Below are positions 1-14,700 of a DNA stretch of 64,000 bases, one piece after another. The DNA is from Cristatella mucedo (lineage: Eukaryota; Bryozoa; Phylactolaemata; Cristatellidae). Each line of letters opens with the position of its first letter. The first letter of the stretch is position 1. The stretch covers positions 1,084,501-1,148,500 of the forward strand of contig WPIO01000021.1 in the NCBI GenBank assembly GCA_009760855.2, written 5' to 3'. Position numbers and translations under genes: made by a program. The notes under the pieces were generated by a model. The model ran no database searches and was not told the DNA's origin. It saw nothing but the letters and a program-made list of their open reading frames with translations.

Positions 1-90
1 TGGAATGAGGCAGCAAAGACAGAAAATAAGGCAGTAACAAATGTTAGTCCTGCGACAGAGCAAAGCATCGCCCGACCCCGTGTGACAAAC

Positions 91-261
91 TTCCGGATTG
101 AGCTGCAACAGTGTCAGTGTGCGCCTCACTGACCGGTCGTGTTCGGCTTCCTCGATCTTCTGCAGCTCCTCTTCAAACATGGCACGATGTTGCACGAGCA
201 GTGACAGCTCTACGTTGAGGTCGGTCACAGTCTTCTTGAACTTTTCTTGTACAGACCACAG
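91..261 (-). CDS. Coiled-coil gene, exon 12 (last one in the window)
   Basis: Acceptor GATTGCAG, phase 0. Encodes a coiled coil with QHRAMFEEELQKIEEAEHDR. The proposed donor is a weak GTTTGT at position 90. The frame stays open to position 1, but that extra sequence does not look coding. The C-terminus of the protein is outside the window. Confidence 0.65.
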
Positions 262-3200
262 CTGCAATCGATTGCCCTTAGAGAAATGTGCCACTAGGAC
301 ACTGCCGAGACCATGGCAAGCATGCTGTAAAGCTGCCCAAAATTCCTACGGGCAGTGATGCATTGATGCTTTATCCTTCCTGCAGCTTGACCACACGTCT
401 CTATCCGATATCCTCAAAATGGATGGATGGATGATGCCCAAGAAAAACTTACTGCTCTCGCTCAAGCGCTAGGCTTGCTGTCACATTTTGTTTTTACAGC
501 AGTTGCAGCAGCAGCACAGCTGAAAGAGGCATCCAAAGGTGCTGCTGATATGGCAAGTGGGCCAAACTGGAGCCAAGGGATGAAAATAAAATGCGAGCAT
601 CTACGACTTCAGATCTCGGCAATTTGTAGGTATTGAATACTACAATGTAGGGCGGTCCACGATCGAGCTGGATTCATACACCAATCTTTTAGTTAGGTGG
701 TGATCCGTGATAGCAGTCTATCTGATTGGCCAGCCACATAATAATGTTTCAGCACACATAATAATAATTCATGGTAATCCACATGCATGTATTGCTATCC
801 CAAATTGGCAGCAAAAGATTCGACAGAACCAATGAGGTATAAATACGTTATGCAGACTTTTAAAGAATAAAATATGTTCTCGAGCCATAGCAAGTGTTTC
901 CTGGAAGAGAATGCTGAGAAGTGAATAAGAGCAAAATGCCTCAGCTCATTTAAACTGCTGGCAAAGAAGAAGCATCTGCACGGTCCTCACGTTTCCGAAA
1001 CCAATGTCGGCCATTAGCAAACAACAGCATCTGCAGTGCCATTACTAACCTCCCTCAGTATTACGACAGTGCACGCGGCGCTCGTTGTTGGGCATCCAAA
1101 ATAAAGGAGACACACTGGAGAGAACGCATGCAAACAGCAAATGTACCTCTTGATCTGCACGGTCAATCTCACGCTCATATTTCTTCTGCAGCACGATGTC
1201 TTCTTCATTCACTAGATCGATCTTGGAAAGTTCTGATTTCTGCTCCTCAACAAATTGGTCATATTCTGCAAAATGAAAAATATTTCGTCATCGTCCTGAC
1301 TCGCCTGGTGACTAAAAGGCTAAAGCATGCTTGCCCATGTGAGAGCACTACGAGTGTGCCAATGCTTAACTTCTGCTGCCTGTTGCAGTGACCAAAGTGT
1401 TGCACAACTGCACGGTGCCTCTGTGTGGAGGAACTTTAGGCAGGGCTTTGCTCACGTACCTTCTATCACCGTATTCATGACTGAAAGCAGCTGCTTCTCA
1501 AACTTATTAGCCGACCGAACGCTGCTGATCAGATTTTCCTGGTTTAAATTGATACGGAACCTGATGGCAGCTAGTGTCACACCACGAGGACTGCTCAAAA
1601 CAAGCAGCGCTTCACAAAGCCAGAAGCCGAACGTAGGCACGTCTTGCACTCACTTTTCTGGTTGACAGAACAGGAACTTTCTTCGAAATGCTAGCAGTCA
1701 GCAGAGCTGCGTCTAGAGCCGGATCGTCCTGGAAAGCTGTCAGCAAGCAGTGGGAGGAAAGGAAAGAAAAATAAGATCGCGCTCTCTCGATGCACTCGGT
1801 CGCTGACTGCATGCAGTTGCACGACTTCTCGGGCTAAGCTCCGAGCTGAGCTCCGAGCGAGCACAGGTGAGCCATCGTACAGACTAGTAGCCAAGTATGC
1901 ATCGATCGAGTGCTTGTGCTCGTTCTTTGCCGATCGCAGTTCTGGCAGACGAGAAGGAGCTGCTGGGCTAAATCCAGCTGAGTAATGGGTGGGTCGGAGT
2001 GGGAAGGAGTGGGTGGGAAGCCGCTCGAAGAGTCATGCACTGGTCATGCGGCACATTCGCTCGCTCGTTGTCAGGCTGCTCGCTCGCTGCCACCCCGAGC
2101 AGGCATGCCTGCCAACTGGCACGGCGAATGCGAGCTGCAGCGGCAGCCTCCCTGGCCACCATAGCAGTAAAAACTGCGGCTTTTGTCACAGGGCCCCCTC
2201 GTTCTACCCTGCTAATCAGAGACTACCTAGCCACACGTGGCAGCCTACAGCTTTGAAGTGGTCCTGGAAGGTGGGCGCGGTGCGCATGCCTTCACATCGG
2301 TATCCTTCTCCGTACTGAACATTGACCTTTCGTAGCACAAGTTCTTGCGCTGGAGCTGCAAGAGGCAGCTGGCTGCTAGTGCAGCCACAGCGCCAGCTGC
2401 TGCCGCTCGGAGCTGGCGCTCCCACTCTCCCTGATGCTGTGTGGTGGTAATGAATGGCAGGAGTGCTGCTGCTGCTGCTGAGCTGCAGGCTGTCGAATGC
2501 GGAGCTACATGCAGCCGTGGCTGTGACGTCACTCTGCGTGACTGCAGCTCCATAAAATCGCTGCTTTTGTCCGTGATGGGGCCGGCTTTGAAAGATTTTC
2601 TCGTTAGAGGCGAATGGCAAGCAAAAACGCAGCAGTTAGAATAAGCGAGCACCATAACAATAATGCACGATTAAAATTAGCTCAGGCTGCCAGCACTCCT
2701 ACATAGTATGCCTCTAGAAGCCAGTCACGACAGCTCAGGCAGGCATGCCCACATTGCCAGCTAGCAGGGGCAGTCTTGCAGGGCCCCGTGCCAGACCGAA
2801 GCCGTGCGATCCGGCGCTCGCTCGCTCGCTCGAGCACGCGACAAGACAGACTTGCTTGCTTCTGGCGTCGGCTAGAACTGACGCTGGCACCGCCGGTGAT
2901 CGAGCAGCAGAGCAGTCGAGCAGGCGCCGAGAAGTGGTGTGGGGCGTGGCTCGGTCGGTGCTGTGAGCTTGGTGAAAAAAATGAGGCTACGTTCTTAGGA
3001 CAATCCGATGGACATTTGTTCAATCTGCCTACGACGAGCCATTAGCCCCCCCACCCGAGCAGGCACTGCAAGTGAATGACCGGAGGGAATAATGCTGGCT
3101 GGCTGTTTGTTGGCTCAGCAAGAGTAATTTTGCAATGGCTGTTTTTTTTTATAAAGTTCTCCGATGAAGAAGCTGCCAGTGCTCTTCATCTGACGTTCAA

Positions 3201-5450
3201 TTTGGCTTGGCCAGTACTAGCAGCCCGAAAATCGCCATTTCGACTCACACTATCAATCTACTTTCCGAGGCTTCCAAATATTGTTTCGCGTATTTGCCTG
3301 CCTCATCTCTTTATCTGCCGCACGAGTGTATGCATGCTGAATCCAGTCATTCCAGCCGCGTGGCTCAGCCCACAGGCAGGCAGGCACCTGGACGATTCTA
3401 TCGAGAAAGCTTTAAGCTACCTCAGCAAGCATATTCGGCAGGTGCACAAATAGTGAGAAGACATCTTTTGTTTCCTGACTGCCAATCCCAGATTGGGCCG
3501 CTATGAGAATAATTCGAGTGACAACTGCCCAATAATCCTGACAGTCCAGCAGGTCGTAGCTATGCACTCGGCAACAGGCTAACAGAGTATTTTGCTAGGA
3601 TCCAAATAGCACGAGTCACCATTTGGCACTTTGGGCATACTTTAAACTTAGGTAAGGAGCAGGAAGTCAGTCTGCTTTTCTCAGCTTACCGTCGTTCAGA
3701 ACGTCATATCCTTGCTTGTACTTTCTTAAGTATTTGATTTCCTCATCTTTTTCTTGGAGGTCAGCCTGGCAAGAAAAAGTAGACACATCAGTGATTGTGA
3801 CTCTAATTTTGCCGTGGCTTACAGCAGACCGTAGCTTTTGGAGTCACTCAATTTCCTGTCTGATAATTCCGTATGTTTATCGCACGGGTTCAGCTCACGC
3901 AGTGTTGCCATGGAATGGCTACACGCGAATGCACTCGAATGCTAAAATGGCAGTGGAATATCGAGGACAGAGATAAACTGGCAGAAGGACTGCTGCTGCA
4001 AATGAAAGGACCTCCATTTTGACTAGACCACTTCTTGACAACAGCACTTCTAAGCTGGTTGGGGTGACACGCACGTTTTTGTGCTGAAGCTGTGTGATTA
4101 ACTAAACAGGTGCACTAATCTCTCATCTAATGGGGCTTGACAGCCAGTGCTGACCTGCTCGGACTGGTGCTCTCGGCAGCTGGTTCCCGGAGAACGAGGA
4201 CTGCCTCGATGACCTCGGCATTCCGCGAAGGGAGCGTACACGGCGCTACAGCGCCTCTGCTTGTCCGACGCAATCTCGGGGTCCGGGATCGTATTGACCC
4301 TTTTCCGAAGCCGCGAGTCGCGGGTAGCGCCCGCGGCTCCGGCCGGTAAGGGTACCTCGGATTGATTATAAAGTTTTCCAGTTCTTGATAAATCTTCCAA
4401 CCCAGCACGTACCGGCGATATGATTGGTCAGTGGGCAGTCTCTAATCGGGCAGCAGCAATACCACCGCCATCTACGAAATTGACATACTCTACATGTGTA
4501 TACATGACTGCAACTATTTATACAATCACTGAGTCTGATGTGACAAAGAACAACACCGGCAAGAGCAGGTATAGTGTGAGGAATTCCATTCCATGTTTTG
4601 CAATGAAAGAGTCATGTTGGTATTGCTTCTGTCCCAGATGCTTAAATGTGATCAACTATAAATGTAGTGAAAACCGGGGATGCTGATATCCAAGAAGAAA
4701 CCCAGCTGCTGATCGCATCAAATCAAGTTATCTTATTCCCGTTGCCTGCTGCCTTGTAGTGTACAGTTACTATGCAGTGCTTCACATATTCTGGAACAGG
4801 TTTTAGCCTCTGAGCAGGACCTGAAGGCAACAACACTAGCATACTGTAGTAGAATGCAGAGCCACACAGTCGCTCTTAAGCTAATTTAAGCGAAGGCATA
4901 AATGATAAAAAAATGTTTAGGTACTTTATTTTTATAGTGCCCTAACAGAACTTGATCTGCTGTCCAGGAGATTTGTGTATGTTGCAGTGCTCAAGCCAAG
5001 GATCTCTGTCTTAAAGAAATATTAAAGCAGCAGAAGAGCATTAACGGCTGTCACCTTGCAGTTGGCAATAAAGGATCGTTCACTGCAGGATTATAACCCA
5101 CTATATCAGTCTCAAGAGCGATTGCCTTCCCTCCTGGGCTATCACGGCCCACATTTAAAGGCAAGCACCTTACCCCTGGGCCAAACCAATGCCAGATAAG
5201 TTAAATTAGTCAAAACGTCAGTTACTTCCTGATGAAAGCATTTGTGAGTACTTGCATTAGTTTTAACTGCTGCATATACACCTTCATGTGCTTGCACATC
5301 GCATTGTGCAGATCCATGCATGCACACGTGCAGGTGCGCACGTGCATACACGCACACACGTGCACACACATTCATGCAAACACTCCAGAATGCATTCATA
5401 TATGCAGACATGCATGCATATGTACATACACACATGCTCACATGTGCCAG

Positions 5451-5537
<87 letters not shown>

Positions 5538-8500
5538 ATGCACATTCGCGAACATGTTGACTCGAGCAAGCACACTTTTACTAGTGCTTCCAGGTGAACA
5601 TGCAAGCTTATAACCACTACGAAGAATACTAGTACCTTACTAAATGACCCTCATAAGTTGCAGTGTGCCATACCTTGAGAGACTTGATTTCCATGTCAGA
5701 CATTCTTTTTGATTTTTCCCAGTTGTGTCGAACAAGTTCAATATCCTGTTTTAGGCTAAAAATTACAAGAATAACTGCCCTTATATTTCAACAAAAATCT
5801 TGAAAGAACAGTACGAATTGTTTTTAGCAAACGCTTCTCGTTGTTTACTTGATCAATGGTGCCTTCTGATACCAATCTTGTAGACCTATCGGACCACTAT
5901 CGATGTAATCACATAACCAGCTTGCTTTGTTTTGTGTGATAGAGGCTTTTGCGAACAAATGCTGCTATGCTAGCTGAATTTCTACTAATTAAAGCAATAA
6001 AGTATGCCCTTCCGTCACGCGGCAAGATGGCACCTTTCCATAATTCAGCAAGATGGCGAAGCATTGTTATCCGTGACCAGTACTTCCACGGGTGACTTGT
6101 ACTAGGCGCGTAAATTAATGTACAGTATTGTATTTCTACTATGACTCGAAGAAGCGAGTCAACAGGCAGTGAGCTCTCGTATGTTCAGATATCAAGATAA
6201 AGAGACAGAAAGATGGAGTGAGAAAGACAGAGCAAGACTGACAGAGGTAGATGTCTTATCTAGTGTTTGCAAAGCGATTAGAAATAGATTTAGTTCTCTT
6301 GGGATGCTATACAAAGATAATATTACCATTATTATTATTTCTATTCTGTCATTAGCCTTTCACGATTCAAATCAAATGCCGGAGCAGACAGGATGTAGTT
6401 TGATTGCTGAACGAGCTACCATGCTTACGCCAGCTAACATGAGCCTTTCGTGAGTAGCCTGCCTAAGCTTCTGAGGATGAAATAGCACAACAGTCTTGAT
6501 CAGTGCTTACGACATGTCCGTAGCCTTGAAAAAGAGCTTGGACCCATCACTGAACCAAGACCGTTGGTCAAAGGTGCAAGGACAGGTGAACGAGAGGCAC
6601 CATGCATATGGAAAGACCAAGGGACAGAATGAGTAGCTAGACTGATGATGGCCAGAGAGACACGATCGAACCTTTCTGCATCCATAATCTCAGCGCATGT
6701 ATAGAAATTCGAGCGGTGTTAATAATCTCCTCGAATTTATGCATTCAGGCATGAAAACTTAAGGTCTTTATGCTTACACGTAGCTTTTGATCATAGCTGA
6801 GTCAACGGAGAGTAAAAGCACTGGTTTACTCGTTTTGCATATTGTGATCATCACTTCAAAAATACGAATATGCTAAGCAGTTTTTCTACGATCTAACCTC
6901 CTCGGGTGCCTACAAGCTCACAAGCCTACAGTGAAATAGGCCTTGTCACACAGATGGTGCCATGCGATTGGACAAGGCTGTAAACAAAAGCACCTGGCTT
7001 GCATTCCAACAGCCAGTCCTACAGTTTCTCTTTCACCTACTCTCCAAAGTTTTTCTACACAGGCATTGAGTAATATATTCGCTATTGCTAATGAGTGTTG
7101 TCGTTCAACTAGCTTGATACAGATGCAACATCAGTTCCTTACATGCAAAGCCACTTCTGGAGGACGGAGATCAAACGGTTATCAGGCTGTGCTGTTAGAA
7201 AGGGCCCTGCTTTATTTGTACGAAAGCTGAATAATTCTGTCAGATTGAGAAATTAAACTAAATTTATGCTAATTATTGTGTAAGTCAGGTCACCACGACA
7301 AGAATGCGAGAATTCCCGCTGAGTTACATTACGAAACTCAACTCACTCCTTTCAAGACGAACAAGCCTGCTGAGTAAGCTCACTTCTCAGCAACGTGACT
7401 AAAGCAGAGTCATTATTGCTTCCTTCCTGGCATATTTTTCAAGTGCGTACAAAAAGATTTTGATTTCTTCGGGTGCAACATATATAATTTATTAATATTG
7501 TTATCATCACCATCATTAAAGTACCACACGCATTTCCTCTGATGATGCAGTAATACTAAGCTATTACTGTCCAAGAGGACATTTTTATATCAAATCTATG
7601 CAGCAATATGGGATACAACTCGCTAGACCGACCCTATGTATTAGCCTGCAGCATGCATATTTTTTCTTGGAGCTGACTGAGTTCTGTTTACTTTAACCAA
7701 TAATCCCTCATGACTGACTGCGTAAAAAAATAAAACGTAAAAAATATAATTCATTTATCTAGCGCCCAAAGAGAAATCGATCTCTATTCAGGCGCTTTAC
7801 ATATGCAGCAGGGGTTAAGCCCATAACCTCTGTCGTCAAGGGCAAGCCCCTTAATCCTTGGGCGAAAACAGAATTGTACATGCAAGCATGTGCACATTAA
7901 TGTTTTCAGGGTGTATGTATTCAGCTGAATTAATCTATTTTTTCTGTTTTCTAATGTTCATCCTGGCGAGCCGCAATGGCCTCAGTAGGTAATGTGGTTC
8001 TTTTTTCGACCTCGGTCCCGACGTTGTGGGTTCGAATCCTGCGGTGGGCGATTCTTTAACGATGATAGCTGTAAAGGCTCTTCTGTCTCTATGCAAAAGA
8101 GGCTGTTAAATCAGCTAGTATTTCTTTTGTCTTGGCATCAGTTTAAAGCTAAGAAATCTTACCTCCAATTGGGGCTTCTGTAGCAATTTATTTCTCACTG
8201 TGTTTAAATCACTCCATTGTAACATACCTTTTTCGGGATCATCGGATCTATACTTTAATAGGAACTCATTGTATGCATTTAGCGAGAGTCTACTGATCGA
8301 GCTCGAGTGATTGGCTGACAGAGATAAATTCTTTGGCATGTCAAAATTGCACTGCAGTCTAAATCTTTTTCATATTTCTATGAAAACGCACGTTTGCTTT
8401 CTCACCTAGGCCCATCTTCAGCAGGGAGTGGAGGTGTGTGTGTATTCGCTCACTGCAAAAAAATTATCGTATTTTATGTAGTGAGTATACCGTTTGGAGT

Positions 8501-8642
8501 ACCCATACATGTAGCTTCTCTGTAGGCACGAAGGATTATTCACATCAATCTATATACAGAGAAATTTATAAAATATTAGTATGTAGTAAATTACATTAAT
8601 AGAGGTAGAGGAGCCCTGCCCTGCCGGGGTGGCGTATATATA

Positions 8643-8727
<85 letters not shown>

Positions 8728-8740
8728 TGTGTGCGTGTGT

Positions 8741-8793
<53 letters not shown>

Positions 8794-11700
8794 ACTTACG
8801 TGATATTAATGAGAGACAGGCAAAAATACAAAGAAAGACATTAGAGAAGGGAGACCAAGAAAAGGAGAGTAGTAGAAAAAGAGAGTTGAAGGCAAAGAGG
8901 AAGTAGTAGAAAAAAACAGAAATCAAAGTGGGAGAGGAGACGATACGACAGATATGCTGAATGAAACAAAAGCGACAACAAGGCAGGCTAGACAGGACAG
9001 AATATGAGAAGAAGAGGCTGAGCAAAGAGAATGGGTAGAGCAATGGGCAGTGATAGCCCAGGAGGTAAGGTGCTCGCTCTTCACGATCGAGACCGCAAGT
9101 TCAAATACTGAAGTGGTTGGTCCTTTATTGCTAACTGCAAGCTGTGGTGATAGCGACCAAGGGTCTTCGGTCCCTATAAAAATGAGGCTGTTAAATCAGC
9201 AAATGTTTTTAGGATGGTGCCGGAAAAGCCTATCGATACACGAAACGCTGTGGATGTACAATAAGAACTTACGATCGCAAGATCGTCGACCCTGTAATCC
9301 TTAAGAAGAATAACAAGGGGGCTGATAATTTTCTCAAACCATGCACCTCATTTTGTAGCTATAAATTATCAGCGCATCTGCAAATAACGTCAGAGCTCGT
9401 CAGCAGTAAATTAGAAGAGCTGAGTTACCGATCTCACCAGCAGCATGTAAACATACATTTGCAGCTGCCACATTGTCCCATCTGAGAGAAAAACCGTCAC
9501 ATGTCTGGAACATGTGAAGAGTATAGACTTATTTATTGAGATCTCCAGGTTTCCATTTGAGCCACTCATTTCTGAACGTTGATCTAAAGCTCAATGATAG
9601 TTAACGTAATAGGAAAAACTGCAGCCAAGTTCTATTTTCTTTTCAGAGTAGCTCCAAGAAAGAATCATTCAAATTGATCTGCTGCAGCAACCGATAAGCT
9701 GAGTGCTTGCCTTGCCGACATTTGATCCTGGATGTTGGAAAAGTTTTCGAAGCTAAATGACAATAAAACCAAACTGCTGCTCGTAGGACACCCCAGGCGT
9801 GTGGCTGGATTAAAAAGCTTTGCTCTTCTAATAGGTGATGCTGTTGTGCGACCATCACCACGTGCTCGAAATTTAGGTGTCGTTTTCAATGGCTGCCTCA
9901 ATTTTAAATGCTTCATTCAGAAGACTGCTTCTACAGCTAGCCATCACGTCCGATCCCTATCCAAGATTAGGAACTGTCTTCCGCAGTGGCTTCCAAAACA
10001 TTCAACTAGCTCCTTTATTTTCTCTCGGCTTGGTTATTGTAATTCCCTTTTGGTTGGGCTACCAAAGAAAGCAACTAGGCCACTGCATGTGGCAATGAAT
10101 ATGGCTGCAAGGCTAGTCTTCAAGTCCTAGAGGTTTGAGCTCGTGTCTCCTTTGCTAAAAGAGCTAGGATGGATGCCGGTTGATCAACGGATAAAGAGCA
10201 AAGTTCTTACTCTATCACAGCTGCACCAGTTTCAGCCTCTTCGCGCCCTCAGGTCCTGTTGTGTGGGCAATAAATGAGCTGCTCGATCCCTCCTGTCCTA
10301 CTTCCCACTCAGTCTCGTCCTTCTCAGCCATTCAGCCCCCTGACATCTATGCAATCTAGACCTTCAAAATCTTTTTGAATCAGCTGTGCTTCAAAAATTT
10401 TCTTGGTTTCCTAAAATGTGGTCATTTAGCTACAACTTGCTCATCAAAAGCAGTTTGAACTTTCAGGGCTCTCACGATTAATCTACAACGTAATACATCA
10501 CAACTTAAAGGCTTTGTGGAGTTACTAACGAAGTTGCATAAACGTTTCGTTTTAATTTTCCTTCCTGACTCAGCCGTGCATCTCACCTTCTATTTGTGGT
10601 CAGATGAAGTCTGTTGGCTACCGTATGCGTACAGAAACCCGCTTAGGCTTTGAGTGGACTATAGAAAAAAATCTCCTGCCTAACAGGCACTTGATCTTTG
10701 TGGCTTTGTGCAATTACGGACAGAGAAATGTTATGCTACAATACAATACGCACCGGAAATACTGTTCACTTGACAGTGCATGCTGCTCGTTTGTGCACCG
10801 AAACCAAACTTGATACTACTACATGTGGGTAGCTAAATTTCAGGCTCAATTAACACGAGTCCTTAGCATACATTTATTATCCCCTAGACCACAACCTACA
10901 AGCGGCATTAAGCTGTCGAGTGGTCAGTGTTTAAAAAGGCGAAATGCTGGCTGATTCAACATCATCATTTATACATTTATGTAAGCACGTAAATACTAGT
11001 AGTAGAGCCTTAGCAGCTATCATTCTCGGTTACCACGAACAATGAAGAATTCCCTGCTGCAGGACTCGAACCCACGGCCTGAGTCGCTAAGTCCCAGCAC
11101 CTTACCCCATTCAGTCTATTCGGGGCTGGGTACAGAAATTTGCAACGGCTAATCGTGCAATTATTACAAGATCAGCACTTGTGGAGGATTAGCTATGGGT
11201 AAATTATGTGATGTGAAAAAGATTACAATAATGAGATTCATAATGATGTAGTGAAGCCTTGATTTTACGTACATTTAATAATAATAATAATAATAATGCA
11301 CTTGATAAAGGCTCTCAGAGAATTCAATTTCTTTCTAGGCGCTTCACATTTGCTGCAAAGGGAATATCCATGCTAAGAACTTCTGGTACTTGTTACAAGC
11401 AGATAAGTGCTTTCAGTGACCACCAAGCTCGCGAAAGGTCAGGTGCAGGATATATTTATGACTACGTATTTATGCTTTTCAAATGGCTTAGAAGTATCAG
11501 AACTTGTTGAGGTACCGATTTGCAACTTGAATGACAGCGTCGCCGGAAACTAAAAATGGATCGAATTAATATAGCAGGCCGCTCAGGCGAGTCCGAGCTA
11601 GTTACTTCCGTAGTCATGCTGGAATCAGAATTAGGCGAGCCCCGTGTCCTTACTGCGGATATCTGCGAATTCATGCATCCGGGCTCTGACACGCGTGCGC

Positions 11701-14700
11701 GGGCAGTGAAGCACGGCCATCATACACTGCCCTGCTCCTGTGGCAGCTTGGGAGCACAGCTCAGAGGGAAAGAGGGGTCTGCAGCTTGCCGGTGCTTGCA
11801 GCTCACCGACTGATGCTGTTTTCCTTCTCTGCGACGACAGTCCCTGCAGCGGCAATCTCTCTCAGCTTGTCCTCTACGTCTGCGTTGCGGGCTGCAATAG
11901 TTTCCATGGCGTCCTCAAACTGGCGATTCTTCTTGAAAAGGCTATCCAAGAGAAACCCGGATATACTCCACGTCTACATACTATACAAGATAATAGTGAA
12001 TGTTCAGCAACCCGTTTTCAATCGTCACAAAATACTAAACCCAACAAACGTACGTAGTACGGGGTCGGACAGTCGAAAAGAAGCTCCGCTCTACTCGTTT
12101 ACCTAGCACTTACAGCATTGATGGCGTGCAGCATGCAGCATGGCTGGCGTGTACCCACGTATAGGCACGTGCTATCTGCTGTGACAAGGGGCAAATGGTC
12201 CATTAACGAGTCATCTAAATAGTCCACTATTGTTAAATAGGTTCTATCGTCATTCAGCTTCAGGAAGTCAGCTGTGACTCGACGTGCGGCCTTTTACAAT
12301 GGTGCAGGCTGAAATCTCTCGTGCCAGTTCGTGGTTCGGCTGCGTCATTTCTTGATTCCTTTAGATAAGTTTCCTCGGCTCTCTCTCCCTTTCACAGCGG
12401 GAATCTATTCATTCAGCTTCCAACTCTATGCGATCGCAAATCTGAACCCATCTAGCAAGGATTCTATAAAAACGAGCACGGACATTTATCTATCATCATC
12501 ATCACAGATCATAGATATCTATCATCATCATGCTCGGGCCATCGTGTGGAGCCATCACGAAAGTGACTTGGCCTTTCAGCTTTGCATGCTTTCTCGGCTG
12601 TCGGATGTTCGACTCTGGCCCTGAGATACGAACTCTTCTCCGCGGTAAATGTGCATTTCTTTTCTCAATGTCACGGTGAGCCTGGTCTCGGCACCGCGCA
12701 CCTGCTTCGAAATCGACAGCACTCTGTGGCTGCATGTGCGGCGCTCTGAGGCCAGTTACCGGAGTGTCAGTGAGGCTCGTAGTCGCCTGCAGCCCTGCAG
12801 TCGAAGCGTGAGCTCGCACGGCCAGAATGCGCACGGCATAAATTGCTATGCAGCAATTACAGGCTATTGCATCAATTACTACGAAGCCTACAAATGGCGG
12901 TGGAGCTTGTCGAAACAACGCGCTGCTCAAGCTCACCTCTCCTGCAAGATGTCAATTTGTTCAAGGAGCCTTCTGGCGACGTCGTCCTGGGACCCCATTA
13001 GCTGCCCAAGAAGAGCGAAGTGTGGCACGCGGCGGACAAACCCTCCAGTGCTGTCCGACCGCTCACTGCGTTCGGCTGTTGACACGGGGCCAGCGCTTGC
13101 AGCAGCGGTAGCGGGCGTGCGTAGCTGGCCTGTGTGGTGCTCACTGCTAAAAACATACTCTACAACGAAGGGTAGATACGAAAACCTAGCAACGGCATCT
13201 AACTTCAGGCGAGCACGTAGTAGCTGATGACAATAAATTACGCTTATAATGCTTACAAATACAGCACCATCAATTATAATAAATAGGTAGCTAGAATTAA
13301 GTCCGGTGTGTTGAAACTTGCATCGCTAAAGCTGCACGCACTCATTTAAACTTTGTATGGCCGTTTCTCCAACTGGCACGAGTATTCAAACAGTTTGGCC
13401 GAGATCTTCAGAAATTAAGTTGGACGTGTCGGTCATACAAAAGTTTGACCGTATAAATTTAGCTTAAGTCACAAGTTTTTTCGAAATGCTGTTGGTGGAA
13501 TTCAAAAATTAAAACCGCAATTTTAATTCTAAAATTATTTTCCACACAATGAATTCTGCCATTCATTCTCTCACTTCAGGTCCCAATCTTTATCAGAGGC
13601 CTAGCGAGGGGTACACAGGGAGAACAGATCAACCCCCAGGCGCCAAGGCCACGTGGCACCAAAAACAAAATGGATTGTGCATACATTTTTTACACTTTTT
13701 CGAGTGTGATACCAATCTTGATTTCAAGCAAGTCCTTGTTTCAATGGACTTGACCATTGCTGGCTGAGCTAGCACGTTCGCAGACCTAGACCAAGCTATA
13801 GCTTGATGCTCTGGCGGCACACACGCGATGACACGGAACCACCCAGGGGGCTTGTGTCTTAATTGCTAAAAGAGCTAGCATGGCTGCCGGTTGATCGACG
13901 GATACAGAGCAAAGTTCTTACGCTGACCCACGAGGCCTGCCAAGGCTCACAGCTTGGCTCCTCCATACCTAGCTGAACTGCTGCACCAGTTTCAGCCTCC
14001 TCGAGCCCTCAGATCCTGTACGGGCAATAAATTAGCTGTTCCATTCCTCCGTTTAAAGACCGTTGGAGACAGAAGCTTTAGCTCTGCAGGTCCTAGACTG
14101 TGGAGCTTGCTTTCACAATTCTTACGCAACGATAACTACTCTCCTGCTGTTGACTATGGCTCATCTTTCCCAGCGGTCCCGAGCTGCTACTTCCATGCTA
14201 CTCACTACCTCAACTGCTCTCCTGACTCTGCTATGCTTCCCAATATCTCTTTGTTGCGTGAGATGGTCTGTTGGCTACCGAATGCATACTGAAGGCCGCT
14301 AAGGCTGTGAGTGCTCTTCATAAAACACCCCTTCGTAACACCCACGTAGTCTTTATGGCTTTGTAGAGTTACAGGTGGAGATACATTACATTAAATTACA
14401 AGGGCGAGCTCGGCCTGCTACGCTTCGTTAAGGGCGAGCCAGCGTGCCAAGACTTCGAGAAGAACTGTGCCAGAAATCATCAGTCGATGCCCGAAGGAGA
14501 GGTGAATCGTGGGGAGTTGCAGTTAAACGCAGAATCCGCCCAAGGACGCAGATGCCTGGAGAACTCTCTCGCGGTGTTGTTCTCACGGCAGGTGAGATTT
14601 TAAGAATCCTGAAGGACAGTACAGACTGTCTCCGACATGAAGTTACAACTAGGTTTTACCCGGCTCACAGAATTTGATGCCAAATTTGGTTTCTTGTTAG

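Noticed and set aside
5142-5573. Long His/Thr or Val/Cys repeat open frames at 5.1-5.6 and 8.5-9.0 kb
   Set aside because: They are translations of TG/CA microsatellites with no stops and have no splice or conservation support.
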